Source: Tetracentron sinense (Eukaryota; Streptophyta; Magnoliopsida; Trochodendrales; Trochodendraceae). Taken from it: 64,000 nt of DNA. The notes below the pieces were generated by a model. That model did not search any database and had not been told where the DNA came from. It worked only from the letters and a program-made list of their open reading frames with translations. The translations under genes and the position numbers were made by a program. The stretch covers positions 36,712,441 through 36,776,440 of the forward strand of contig CM026568.1 in assembly GCA_015143295.1 (NCBI GenBank), read 5' to 3'. Below are positions 50,201 through 59,620 of the stretch, in pieces (position 1 is the stretch's first letter; every line of letters begins with the position of its first letter).

Positions 50201-52494
50201 TTTGAGTTGAGCAAAAAGTTGCATAGAACATTTGATTTGTAGCAAGGGTTAAAAATACGGTTTCGAGGGATGTATTGGTCCCATCCGAAACCTATATGTA
50301 TCGGTTTCGGACGATACTTATAATTTTTTCTTTTTCTTTAAAAACAAAAAAAAATCAAATGAATTAAAAAAAAAAGTTCAAATGAGTTATAAGAACCAAA
50401 TTTACCAAATATAAAGTCAAGAGAAGCGACTCAAAGGTAAAGTAGCAAACACAAATATAATTTTACATTGAATTAAAACATACATAACTAGTAAACAATA
50501 TGTATCGCCCGTTTCGTATCAGTATAAATATCGTACAAGGGTCTACCGATACCTATACATATCGCCCGTTTCGTATCGGTTTTGGCGATTTTTATTACCA
50601 TGATTTGTAGAGCTTAAGCAAGCTGCCCAAGGTGCCTCGAAATGAGGTGAAGTCCTGAAGAAGACTTGTTTTGCTGAGAATCATAAAATAAGCTTAAATT
50701 CGGATTGAAACACAAAAAATCATGATTTTGGAGTAAATGATCAGAGTACTTTTTGAACATGCAATCCTCGGCCAAGTTTTTCAGCATGTTTGACAAAGAT
50801 ATCCTTCTTAATAACTTGGTCACTAATCCTCATGATGGCAAGTGCATGCCTCAACAAGTGAGCCAACGCATCTCTCTTTTTATTGTGAAATCACCAAATT
50901 TTATACAAGGCACTTTGCTTTTGAGAAAACATCTTCTGCCACTCCTGCTATATTAAGACAAAGACAGTTTTATTCTATTACAAAATTTGATAAGCTGTAA
51001 TATTTTCTGTGTAAGTCCCTATGTCTTAGTATTTGCTTTCAGTTTACACCAATGCGTTGTAAATCTGATCATTATGAGCATAATTTTCAGTTATTCCTTG
51101 AGCAGCTGGAAAGTGTTCTTCAAGGAAACGGAACTTCCATAAGGTGATGTTTGTTAACTTGTTCCTTTTCCTTGGCGTCATTATTGAGAATCATGAACTG
51201 AAATTTGTGTTACATAATGCAATAATTTCTCTCTGTGATAAAACATTCATGTGAACGGGAAGATTCTCTGCGCAAGTGCAATAAATATGAACTTTATTTG
51301 TTTCAGCCATGATGAGCTTGTGTTGAGGAGCCGAGATCAGTCAATTTCTGACTATGGTTAGTGACATTAGACACCTGGAGGTATTGAGGTATCTTATGCC
51401 TTGCTATTTCTTCTAATAAAGTATGTTGTTTAGTTGTAATGTTCTTCAGATTTGTCACATCTGGAGAAATTCGAAGACGTTCAGAATTTTTTGAACCATT
51501 TGTTATGGGCTTAACAAATGCAACTGTGGAGCAGGTTTGTTCTGTTTCCTTTTTTCTTCTTTTTTAATCGGTAATCAGAGAAAATATATAATAAAAAAGA
51601 AAAATAGTTTTCCTTCTTTCTTCTTATATGGGAAACAGTTTAGGAGACAGGCTAGTTGATAAAAGTTTGTTCAATTTACGTGATTAAATTCTCTCTTTTT
51701 CCATTTGGATATTGAGTATCTCAAACTGGTTCAGATTAACATTTGCTTTCTTTCCCTGCATTAACCTTTTCTTGTTACAATCGGATAGTAAAATGTGTTA
51801 ATTAAAAGTATATTAGTTATTCTATAGTAGAGACTAGATGTCCTGACACATCTGTTACTTAAAAATGAAACTGAAAAATAGATGTATTTATATGGTTACA
51901 CAATTCAAGGGGAATCCCAGTATCCATAGGAATACACGGGGACTCATATCCATAATATTTGAGGTAAGGATTATAATCACAATGCTTCATAAGCAGTTGA
52001 ATATATGCAAGAAGTTTCAGTTCATAATCACGTGATTCCGCCAGTATTACTAAATATCGTACTGAATCTGGTTCGAATTATTAAGGTTCATCTGAGTTCA
52101 ATGGTTTAGAAGAACATTCTAGTCAGATTCTTGGTTAACCTTTGTTTCAAACCTTAACAGACCCAATCATCAGTTCTGACTGTAGCTCCTGCACAGGGAC
52201 ACAGTTTTGACATGTTCATTTTTGACACAGTTTTGCAAATCTTCGGTGGAACCCATGGGGGAAGAGAGTGACCATGTGCACATCATTGCCTTGTCGGATG
52301 CGTTGGGTGTGCCAATTCGTGTAGTGTACCTTGACCGTAGCTCCAGTGATACTGGTGCTGTCAGTGTAAATCATCATGATTTCATTCCTGCTGTTGATCC
52401 TCACAATGCTACTGCCGGTAGCTCGGGCACCATGATTCCCTTTATTACCTTGCTCTACCGACCCGGTCACTATGACATTCTCTACCCCAAGTGA
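29420..52494 (+). CDS. OTUB1: Otubain-type ubiquitin thioesterase (OTU deubiquitinase)
   Basis: Cysteine protease of the otubain (C65/OTUB) family, which removes ubiquitin from proteins in cytosol and nucleus. Eight exons join in frame: 29420-29590, 33215-33280, 33398-33481, 33621-33743, 51091-51143, 51307-51356, 51434-51534, 52231-52494. They give 912 nt and 303 aa, about the length of plant OTUB1. The catalytic motif GDGNCFF lies in exon 3 (Asp about residue 94, Cys about 97), and the catalytic His in RPGHYD near residue 296. Other family segments are [57 protein letters not shown] and VNHHDF. The ATG at 29420 is followed by a second ATG; the acidic N-terminus fits the family. Intron 1 (29591-33214) has a GC donor and intron 4 (33744-51090) is 17.3 kb of mostly transposons. 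No stop or frameshift is seen in the joined exons, so the gene looks functional. Exons are assigned by family similarity and splice sites. Confidence 0.93.
29591..33214 (+). other. Intron 1 of the otubain gene, GC-AG type
   Basis: The donor is GACAAG|GCAAGA and the acceptor ACTGCAG|GAACCT. Reading through the GT alternative would break the family sequence GDK-EPLSAL, so the GC donor is needed. Inside are a diverged 110-bp tandem duplication (about 30370-30560) and, at 31773-31830, a T-run plus flanking text resembling the 3' end of a minus-strand LINE. No gene is seen. Confidence 0.75.
35794..35977. repeat. 92-bp tandem duplication in Helitron 1
   Basis: Two nearly identical copies of a unit starting gtagggttcttataaat and ending ccttatctctaagcatta. 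They differ by a few substitutions. Confidence 0.88.
36110..36235. mobile_element. TTAACC-type MITE, copy 1
   Basis: Inverted ends: CTTTTAACTATGGTTAAG on the left and cttaaccacagttgatgg on the right, AT-rich middle with a T-run and taaaaaccaagcttag. Related copies occur near 38945 and 53265. Confidence 0.5.
36621..37430 (-). mobile_element. L1-type LINE 3' fragment
   Basis: The minus strand encodes the zf-RVT region of LINE ORF2. Segments include [48 protein letters not shown] (read only in part here) and, in another frame, [14 protein letters not shown]. Frame breaks separate them. The 3' end lies at the T-run 36621-36627, the poly(A) tail in reverse, next to a gatcggtaaaaag phrase typical of plant LINE 3' ends. 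The element is 5'-truncated. Confidence 0.75.
38206..39772. mobile_element. Non-autonomous hAT-like element with 8-bp TSD
   Basis: 1567 bp bounded by the perfect 8-bp duplication AGTAGAAC (38198-38205 and 39773-39780), the hAT target size. Ends are CAATGTTTGAAATTTC and, reversed, CAAGGTTCTGAATGTC. Subterminal regions are rich in tatcg and cgatat repeats on both sides, as in many hAT elements. There is a purine tract at 38470-38580, no transposase, and a TTAACC-type MITE nested inside. Confidence 0.78.
38943..39300. mobile_element. TTAACC-type MITE copies 2 and 2b
   Basis: The first copy runs from ccctttaactagccttg to ggatcttaaccaaagttaaagg (38943-39080). It is followed by two further diverged stretches around ctttaactgtggttaagat and ctttaattgtggttaagat up to about 39300. 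Confidence 0.5.
40321..42046 (-). mobile_element. Helitron 2 (non-autonomous, minus strand)
   Basis: Same 3' end as Helitron 1 on the minus strand (AAGCACGTGCACCTTTACTAG-like, hairpin GCACGTGC). The 5' region ctactaataaaagtgcaag near 42040 matches the 5' region of Helitron 1. The exact 5' terminus is blurred by an A-run. Length is about 1.7 kb, with no coding. Its 3' end lies 12 bp from the 5' end of Helitron 1. Confidence 0.65.
41538..41757. repeat. 110-bp tandem duplication with a GATATCCC palindrome
   Basis: Two copies of a 110-bp unit starting ttgatatcccac. Each unit begins with an inverted repeat, perfect in the right copy (GATATCCC, 5-bp loop, GGGATATC) and with one mismatch in the left copy. 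The rest of the unit (agtagggtcagcccacat, acctacacatttaggacc) is almost identical. Confidence 0.88.
42080..42692 (-). mobile_element. LINE E, 3' half (zf-RVT region)
   Basis: The minus strand reads [18 protein letters not shown], then [17 protein letters not shown], then [15 protein letters not shown] and, after frame breaks, PLERTEP near the LWKERN position. This is the zf-RVT end of plant LINE ORF2. It continues the piece at 48799-49440; the copia element sits between them, with its target duplication CTCAC at the join. Many frame breaks mark it as old. Confidence 0.75.
42698..42956 (-). repeat. 3' LTR of the copia element
   Basis: 259 bp. The polypurine tract (TTGATGGAGAG on the minus strand) abuts it at 42957-42967. 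Compared with the 5' LTR there are many substitutions and small indels, so the insertion is older than the gypsy element. Confidence 0.88.
44937..46105. mobile_element. Unassigned insertion in copia pol, with a minisatellite
   Basis: Between the copia pieces that normally join upstream of the FVSMDVTF segment lie about 1.15 kb of unrelated, GC-richer DNA. It starts near a ctctaacaaattctaaca phrase and ends near cgagcacgggaaatttcccc. It contains a TATA-like tgcctataaacat near 45075, a purine-rich leader and the minisatellite at 45470-45860. That layout would fit a solo LTR or TRIM, but I found no clear target duplication, so the class is open. Confidence 0.5.
45470..45860. repeat. Minisatellite of GAGCTACGTTGTC-type units
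   Basis: The first part has 29-bp units of the type gttgtgaactgtacctgagc plus tcgttgtcc, about four and a half copies. It then shifts to shorter units of 14-25 bp of the type gagctacgttgtctgtgcc. The array translates into proline/cysteine-rich spurious frames in two frames. Confidence 0.88.
48526..48536 (-). other. Primer-binding site of the copia element
   Basis: TGGTATCAAAG on the minus strand, directly next to the 5' LTR end. It differs by one base from the initiator methionine tRNA complement TGGTATCAGAG. Confidence 0.8.
48537..48793 (-). repeat. 5' LTR of the copia element
   Basis: 257 bp, homologous over its length to the 3' LTR at 42698-42956, with a mutated terminal dinucleotide at 48792-48793. 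Confidence 0.88.
48799..49440 (-). mobile_element. LINE E, middle part (end of reverse transcriptase domain)
   Basis: The minus strand reads [17 protein letters not shown], then FLWNEK, then [19 protein letters not shown] and [11 protein letters not shown]. These are the conserved steps after the LINE reverse transcriptase core. Continues across the copia insertion at 42080-42692. Confidence 0.8.
49450..50100 (+). mobile_element. LINE E, inverted 5' part
   Basis: On the plus strand: [27 protein letters not shown], then SWKQKSRVR, then [19 protein letters not shown] and HFYKNLY. This is the linker between endonuclease and reverse transcriptase of plant LINE ORF2, with frame breaks. It lies directly against the minus-strand part at about 49445 in opposite orientation, the arrangement left by twin priming. 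Confidence 0.72.
50243..50602. mobile_element. hAT-like MITE with 8-bp TSD
   Basis: 360 bp bounded by the perfect duplication ATTTGTAG (50235-50242 and 50603-50610). Ends are CAAGGGTTAAAAATACGG and, reversed, CATGGTAATAAAAATCG. Inside are repeated tatcggtttcg and cgtttcgtatcgg phrases near both ends. It has the same architecture as the larger element at 38206-39772 and no coding. Confidence 0.78.
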
Positions 52495-53060
52495 CTCACC
52501 TGTTCAGGTAAGCTGTTGTTATAGTTTGCTTAGTGCTATTTGCATTTGATATTTTAATACTTTAATTTATGGGATGATCTGTGGGCTGTAAGTCTGTAAT
52601 CTGTCTCGGACAAATAGTGCATGGGGCGCTCGTTCAATGGGTTGGATAAGATGGGTCACAGGCTTACAGCTAGTAGATCCCCCTTCTCTAAGATCCATCT
52701 GATTGTATGATTACAATCCTAACATGTATTGTATTCTTGGACACACATAATCATATATGGAAGACCATGAAAACGTTATATTATATATTTGTATATAGAT
52801 CCAAAGGGAATTTCCCAGGTGTAAATCATTGTGAATGGTTTTGCCCTCCTGGATTTTGCAACATGCATGTCTATGTCATTCTTAAACTGCATTTAAAATC
52901 TGCAGGACTTGGTCATAGTTTTCCCATAATTTATATGGAGTTCCTTTGTAACAATGTGTAAATGACAGGATATCAGCAATATTGCGGGGAGCAATTGGAT
53001 TGTTAGGATAAGGCCTTGTTGCCAGGACATTCAGTGATTGGAGGTAAGGACTTCAGCTTT
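52495..53060 (+). other. Probable 3' UTR of the otubain gene
   Basis: The stop codon is at 52492-52494. A donor-like TTCAG|GTAAGC at about 52507 and an acceptor-like GACAG|GATATC at about 52970 could remove a 3' UTR intron. This is inference from splice-site appearance only. Confidence 0.35.
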
Positions 53061-53261
53061 TTGTCCCTGCTGTGACTTGTGATTCCAACTGTTAATGAGC
53101 TTCTGAGCTGTGTGAATGGGGACATGGACATCATAGCATCTAAAGAGTTGGGACAATTTTAGATTATAATACAAGATATCATTAATTGTCTATGAATGGG
53201 TCTTTCATTCTTTTCTTTCTTTCTTTTAACCCTCTGAATGAAATCGCCTTTTAAGTGTTCT

Positions 53262-53390
53262 TTTGACTCTAGTTAACAACTTTAACCTAGTTGATATTTT
53301 TGACTAAAAACCAAGGTTAGACGGTTGAATCCTAAGGGTTAGTGAATCGTAATCACAGTTAAGGGATATTAAAAGGGACACATGTTGACC
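53262..53390. mobile_element. TTAACC-type MITE, copy 3
   Basis: Left part ttttgactctagttaac, right part atcacagttaagggatat, middle with taaaaaccaaggttaga and cctaagggttagtgaatc. The middle phrases match the copies near 36.2 and 39.0 kb. Confidence 0.5.
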
Positions 53391-55320
53391 ATGTGTTATA
53401 ACCGGAGGAGTCTGGTCATAACCGTAGAGAGTTCCAAGTCAAAGGGGTAACAAATAGGCCTGAAAAACCGGCCCTCAAAGTAGAGGGCCTTTTTTTTTCA
53501 GGCCCGGGGGTTAAGCAGGTCTCGAAATCTCAAGGCTGTCTTGCATGAGGGCCGGGATTGAGAAGTACCTAGCCCGGCCCTCCTCAAGGTATGATGGTCT
53601 GTAATACATTCTTTTAATATTATATAGAGATTAGTACCGATTAGTCAACCTAAATAAAAAATATCACCTAAACGGATATGGTTTGAAAAGTCTTACCAAA
53701 TAGGGTATGTACTCCAATATTACCCTTATCCGTGTGTTTGGGTTTTATATGCGTAGCTAAGGGGTTAATATGTCAAAAGCATACCCAATTAGGTAATAAA
53801 AATACAAAGTATGCATTTTTTGATAAATATGTCAAAAACATGTCCTTTTCGGTAATAGAAATGCAAAGCATAACATTTTAGGTGAATCGCCCTATTATAT
53901 AATATATTACAATTACTATTTTACCCCCATATAAAGTGTTCAACATTTATGAAAACTACTGTAAAAGTGTTTAACATTTGTTTGTAGACCTTATCAATGG
54001 ATTATAAGATAAGCTAAGAAAATATCTTTAATGATAGAAATGCAATGGTAACATTTGATAAAATTAATAGGTCTCATATCTGTAATAATGTTAACATTTG
54101 TTTGAAGACCGTATAAATGGATTATAAGATGAACTAAGAAAATACCTTAAATGATGAGAAATGCAATGGATACATTTGATAAAATTAATGTTACCACTCC
54201 AAATAGGTCTCATGTGTTAAACTATCTGATGCAAATTTAAAAGACAAAATCAAATGGGTTGCATGTTTGAGAACTAAATAAGGGGTGTTTGGGACGAGTA
54301 CAGGGAGGAAAACAATGAAGGGAGATATCGAGCCGAGTCGATTAGTGGTTTGTTCAAATCGTTTATTAAATGAGCTCGAAAATCAAGTTCAAGCTTAACT
54401 CATTTATTAAATAACTCGAGCCTTACTAAGCTGAGCTCGAGAAGCTTGGTTTATTTGATATAATTTATTTATACAAGGTACAAAATTCACTTTATTATCC
54501 TAGGCAAAGAAATCACGGAGTTGAGTTGAGTAAAATTTTGGTTAAAAAAAAAAAAAAAAAACATACAATCCACTTTATAATTATATAAGGGTATTCTTTT
54601 CATATAAAATACATTATATACTATTAATCTTTATTAGTATATAATACATATACTAAATTTTAATATTTAAATGAATATTTTAAATGTTTTAGTAAGTTAA
54701 TATGTATATATAAAATGGAGTTGAGCTTTTAACGAGCCAAGTAGTCGAAAATCATGTCCAAGCTTGGTTTCTTTATTAAATAATGGAACGAGATGGATCT
54801 TTTAACTAGCCGAGTTGGAGTAGTAGGCCAGCAATGAGGTTTGTTAACCACCCCTAGGTGGCCGGCTAGACAAATTGGACTCGATAATGAGTCAGTACTC
54901 TGTTGTAGCAATCATTGCAGGAGACGTTAATCAGATTTGGTGTTGGAATTGCTGATTGGAAGTACTTGTCGACTTGTTCGTTGATTGCTAGTAAGAATGC
55001 CTCAAAACTTTTGAGTAGCGATACTTGTATCCTCCGGACGGAGCTATCCCAACCCATTTCATGCCTACTATTGCTGTAGGTCATAGGCTATAGCAGACCC
55101 ATCTATGCCAATAGCATCACCGTTTTTCCTTAGGTAACACACACACAAAATCATGAGCTCGGAAGTGGGCTTTGGTTAATCTGGGTTGCCAGTGTCGGAT
55201 CAAGAACAAATGATGTATCTAGAATCTAGATGCTGGCATACAATGTAGAAGACTATGTAGTATTATTATTATTTTTTTCATCTATATATAAAAAGTCTTT
55301 GGACTGGGACTCTGAAACCT
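53391..55320. other. Noncoding DNA with tandem duplication
   Basis: Contains a GGCCC-rich stretch (53460-53590) and a tandem duplication of period 120 bp (53971-54090 and 54091-54190) with units starting ttaacatttgtttg. Also present: gagctcgag-rich repeats (54310-54440), an A-run near 54545, and a short frame at 54866-55084 (minus) without a recognised domain. No gene called. Confidence 0.55.
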
Positions 55321-55327
55321 GAGGCAA

Positions 55328-57050
55328 TTAAGCAACTAGATCGACTTCATCCCGATCGGGAGGAACCACATCTAATCTCATCATACTCCTATATTCATCC
55401 GGAACCGGTGCACCTGCCTGCACGCATAGCTCCACCACTGCCGGAGCCTTGCCATAGTACCTCTTCAGATTGTTGGCTAATGCAGCAGGCCCGCTTGGAT
55501 CCTGCACGTGCCACACGTAGTTGGGCCCAACCAAATCCTCGATGGTCGCTTCTTGCCATGCATGCAGTCCATTGCGGGACTGGTGCTTTGATGCTCTGCA
55601 CATCCTCACCTTGTGCCCCTTTGGTCCCACTTGAACCTCAGCACAGTACCCACAAGTCTTCACGCTGTACTTCTCCATTATCCTCTTTGCTCCTGTTATC
55701 ATCTCAAGCCATGACTGCACTGTGTATACACTCCATTCTTCTTTTATCTTCTCTTCTTCTTCTTCCTCTTCCTCCCATTCATTCTCTAACTGTGAATCTC
55801 TCTTCTTCTCAACTTCTTCCTCCATCTCTGCCTCAAAATCTGCAATCCTTCCTTCGATCCAGTAAACGGGTTTTGTTCTTCTCCTCGTTGGATAATCTTT
55901 GAGGTCTAGACCAGCCTGTATGCAGAGCTCTACAATTGCAGGGAGTCGAGACACTCTTGACTTCTCGTCATGTCCAATTCTCGGTTTTCCAACTCGATCG
56001 TGGAGGTGGAAGCAGGCGGGGAAGTATACAAGGTCTTCGATTCCTCCTGTTCTCCACACATGAGTAGCGCTCCGGAAACCGCTCTTAGGGCCCGTGCAGG
56101 TCCTAATTTCGTGACCCACATGGCCAATGTGAACTTCAGTGCAGTACCTGAATAGACAAACTCAAAAACAATATGAAAATTATTCAAGAGAAACTGAAAC
56201 TGTGCGGCCTCAGAGCAATCTAAGACCGTTCGTGTTTGGGCAGGATTTTAGGATTTTAGGGTGTTGCCCCTAACATCCCGACTACTCTCACTCATAGACT
56301 CATAGTGTGAAAGGCTTTCCAGCTATTTATTTGTATAAAATAAAATAACATAATTCATCACGTTATTTTACTTGAATATGTTAACTTGTAGATTCACTCA
56401 AGTAGATTGATTGAAGCACAATAATGTGATTTTACCGTTCAAAAAAAAAAACATGATTTTGATTTTGATTATGAGATTACATTTAAGTAATCTGTTTGAT
56501 TATTTTACTTGAATAAATTTAATTTTTACGGCTCACTCAAAATAACCCGATTTAGTTAAAAAAAGTTATATGGGATCACAAAAAATGAAAATGCTCTAGA
56601 ATCAGCATTCCTACTCAGGTTCGGGTTGCCCTATGACCCGGTAAAACTAACAGTAAAAGATGATCCGTACCTGCAACGTTTGACGGGAACAGCGACGTGG
56701 ACGAGCTTGGAGAGGCCGAGGAGGAGCGATTCTCTGGCTCGGTAGACTCGGTGAGCTACCTCGATGAGTTGGGGAACGAGTAGGCCATTGTCGGGGGCTT
56801 CTTCAAGGATCCTACAAGGCTCGGCTTTTCTCGCCGCTCTCTCTTCCTTCGCCCTTCGAATCAGAACTTTCATGGCCGTCGGATAGGGTTTCCTCTCCGA
56901 TTTCCTCCTACGAGGCTTCGGTACGTCTGTGTACAGCGGATCATCGCCTTCTAGGGTTTGGGTTCTTCCGGAGGAGAAAAAAGAAGTTGGGTTTAATCGG
57001 AAATGCAGTTTCTTCAAATAAGAAATTCCCGCTACTACTCTTCTATGCAT
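55328..57050 (-). CDS. APO3: APO protein 3 (accumulation of photosystem one family)
   Basis: Plant APO-domain protein (DUF794 family), predicted to enter an organelle; APO1 is needed for photosystem I accumulation and group II intron splicing in plastids. Two exons: 57050-56671 and 56147-55328, joined at CGTTGCAG|GTACGG (donor) and ATTCAG|GTACTG (acceptor), giving 1200 nt and 399 aa. The start at 57050 opens a basic, serine-rich, acid-poor N-terminus that looks like a transit peptide. Then come the conserved PKPRRRKSERKPYPTAMKVL, the PCRILEE and NGLLVPQL segments, and APO repeat 1 (CRYCTEVHIG..GHEIRTCTG, ATHVW). After an acidic linker with a run of glutamates, APO repeat 2 (CGYCAEVQVGPKGHKVRMC, LHAWQEATIEDLVGP) and the ending RDEVDLVA follow. 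The paired C-x-x-C..H..C patterns are zinc or iron-sulfur ligand candidates. The linker and C-terminal end match APO3 best. No defects are seen; the gene looks intact. Confidence 0.93.
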
Positions 57051-57587
57051 CTCTCCAACAAAGAAAAGAGAGCAAAAAAAAAAAAGCTCTACTTTCTTCA
57101 ACCTAAGGTTCTGATTTCCTATCTCATCAACTGAATTGCCGAAAACAGCAACGAAACTCGGAACTAATTTTGGCTGTGTTCTAAACAGTATTGTAATTAT
57201 AGCAACCCATTTTGAGCATAGCCAGACTTCCAAGCAACTACATCCCTCTCAGGTATTCGATCGAACACCTTGCAAGCTTCATCAATCTCACAAGATCACG
57301 AATCGTCGTTGCCAATCTTGGAAGGGGAGGTGGCCGACGAGAAGGGCTGAGGAGGAGTGTTTGAACTCCCAGGGTTTTAGAAAAACATAACGACATGGAT
57401 ATAGATGGTCATTTTCTGTTTTTCACACCGGAACCAAAACGTCAATGGAATGGAATGATGGATAAATAAAAGATAAATAGAGAAACCATTATTTATGGTA
57501 AAATGTCAAAACAAAAAAAAAAACTATAAAACCACTGGTTAAGACTTGAGAGTTCTGGTCCAGTGATGTACCGAGAGCGGCGTTCCT
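57051..57587. other. Upstream region of APO3
   Basis: Probable 5' UTR and promoter region of APO3. An upstream in-frame start exists on the minus strand at 57233, but the frame from it (VELFFFCSLFF) does not look like part of the family. I see no convincing TATA box, common for organelle-targeted housekeeping genes. Confidence 0.4.
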
Positions 57588-59190
57588 CTCTTTTTTTTTT
57601 TTTGGTTAAAAGGCAAATTCTATTAAGAAAATTAATTGCCAGTAGACAAAGGGATGAGGGGGGGCAGACACTCCCACCCTCTCCTGGTAAGGACCGAAAT
57701 GCATCTGCTCAGAGAGTTTTATACTCTCGTTTAAAGCTTGCTGCGCCAGATTGTGGGCAAACGTGTTTGCTTGTCTCTAAGTAAAGGTGAACGTAATCAC
57801 CTCCCCAAGATCCACCATGCGTCGAATATCCTCAACGATCGGGAAGACATCAGCAGGGCTTCGGGCAGAAGGATCATTGAGTATGTCGATTATTTATTTT
57901 TGAGTCTAATTCGATCTGGGTATTACGCTAGCCTCTGGTGATGGCTGCTTGGACTCCCATTCTTACCGCTTCAGCTTCTGCAATGCGAGAAGAACCTCCA
58001 AGTAAAGGTTTGCTGTGATGAAGGAGAATGTTCCGGTTGTGGTCGCAAGCCACGATTCCCACGCCAACCGCTAGGCCTGAAAGAAGGGCCGAACTATCAA
58101 CGTTTACTTTGATCCACTCCTTCTCCTGGGAATGCCAAGGCATAGATTTATCTGAGCGCCTATTGCTTGAATCAAGGAGAAGACTCAAATCTGAAAAGGG
58201 AGCTGCTCGAACTTCTGTAATAAGGCCTTCCACTCGATGAATAGTTGAGATGGGATCAGGTTTTATCCCTTTGAACACCACATCGTTTCTCATGTTCCAA
58301 ATACCCCATAGAGTTATACTAAGACGCACACCAAGAGTGAAGTTTTCATTCTTAAATTCGGGATGAAAGAGACCATTGCCTCCACCATTCTTGAAATGTT
58401 TTAGTAAGATCCCCAGGAGGATGCAGGGACAATTGAGAGTCAAACCAAATGCTCCGAGAGCACGGGCATTCCAAAAAAAGATGAAGGTGGTTTCATCTTC
58501 ATAGTTACATAGAGGGCAAGCTCCATCTATTGGTATTTTCCGTTTCAAAAGATTTCTCCCTACAGCCAAGGTGTTGTGACATGTTCGCCAGATGAAAGTT
58601 TGAATTTTTGGAGGGATAGGTGGCTTCCAGATTTGTCGCCAGAACTTTTCACGGATAGCTGGAGTGGTATTATTGGTTGATGGGCGAGAATCTACTGTAA
58701 GTTGCTTGGCCAAGTGATAGCCAGATTTAACCGAATAAAGCCCCGCATCCGTAAAATGCCAAATTTTCCTGTCTAGGGCTTCGAAATAGTGAATGGGGAT
58801 CCTACATATCGCTGCTGAAATGGACCTCTAAGAGATTTATCTTCTATCGACGAAAATCCACATCAATTAAATCTGAAACTCGAAAATCAGTAGAGGGGGC
58901 AGTAGCAAGTAGCTGAGGGATAAAAGCCCCCGGAGTTGGAATCCATGGGTCACTTTTTGCGTTTACCAGTTCACCTAACCCGATTTGCCATCGCATCCCC
59001 TTGTGAAGAAGTGCTCTGCCTGCCAAGATACTCCTCCAACCCCAAGACAGTCTGTTACCCATTTTTGCATCTGAGAAAGAGGAATTGGCGAAGTATAGAT
59101 GCCTTTGATGATTTGTGCTCACAAGGAAGCTGGCTGTTGTATCAACTTCCAGCCCTGTTTTTGCATTATACTGAGTGGTGTTCATCCTTC
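57588..59190 (-). mobile_element. LINE with RNase H domain, 5'-truncated
   Basis: The minus strand encodes the end of a plant LINE ORF2 of the RNase H-bearing type. Segments in order: SWGWRSILAGRALLHKGMRW and SDPWIPTPGAFIP (58.9-59.1 kb); the zf-RVT domain with FWRQIWKPPIPPKIQTFIWR and CPLCNYEDE (58.5-58.65 kb); WGIWNMRNDVVF (58.3 kb); an RNase H start with WIKVNVDSS (58.1 kb) and EAEAVRMGVQAA (57.96 kb). After a frame break the RNase H tail follows with IINILNDPSA and FAHNLAQQAL (about 57.75-57.9 kb). The 3' end is the T-run 57588-57603 (poly(A) in reverse). Stops and frame breaks show it is dead. The reverse transcriptase core is missing. Confidence 0.85.
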
Positions 59191-59344
59191 TAAGTTTCTT
59201 TTTTTTCTTGGTTGTGAAATGGACCTTTCAAGTGTTGCATTTAAATATGGGTGAGCCATAAGATAATAATTACACCATTTAAAAAATCCCAACCATTTGG
59301 AAAAATAAAAAAAAACACTACACCTATCATCTCGGGGCTGAGAT

Positions 59345-59620
59345 TCATCTCAAGCTCACCATATAAAAGCCCAACAAAATTTTATTTTCTGAAGGGGTAG
59401 GCACATAAGCAAATCGATGGATTACAACGAACCCCATGATTTGGAGGGGAGGTTGCAGAGAGAGGCAGCATTCTGTGCATAAATTGCAGCAGCGGCTCCT
59501 GCAAGCCAATGTGCAAGATGATATTGATGCCAAGAGGCCTTGATGAAAGTTTGCAATCATCTGCTTCAGGTCTTCCACAATAATCGTACCTTCCACGGAG
59601 ACCATTGGGGGATGAAGTCA
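59345..59620 (-). mobile_element. Second LINE RNase H tail remnant
   Basis: One minus-strand frame reads HLAHWLAGAAAAIYAQNA, then LCNLPSKSWGSL, resembling the RNase H tail (AHxLAxxA ... P) of the same type of LINE. It lies upstream of the larger LINE in the same orientation, so it is a separate insertion or a duplicated piece. Weakly supported. Confidence 0.4.

Larger units (their letters stand above)
33744..51090 (+). other. Intron 4 of the otubain gene, 17.3 kb of transposons
   Basis: Donor TTTGCG|GTAATC and acceptor TTTTCAG|TTATTC; joining restores [14 protein letters not shown]. It contains two minus-strand Helitrons, an L1 fragment, an hAT-like element, a twin-primed LINE split by a copia element, and an hAT-like MITE. 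The 33750-35240 part is AT-rich with repeated atcgtaggatttga phrases and no gene. The 50611-51090 part is ordinary intron. Confidence 0.85.

Noticed and set aside
54866-55084. 72-aa minus-strand frame with balanced composition
   Set aside because: It looks less biased than its surroundings, but I recognise no family, no splice context and no neighbour exons, so it is not called a gene.
55408-55902. 164-aa plus-strand frame opposite APO3
   Set aside because: It is the antisense shadow of the conserved APO3 exon 2; no domain, and the minus strand matches the family in detail.
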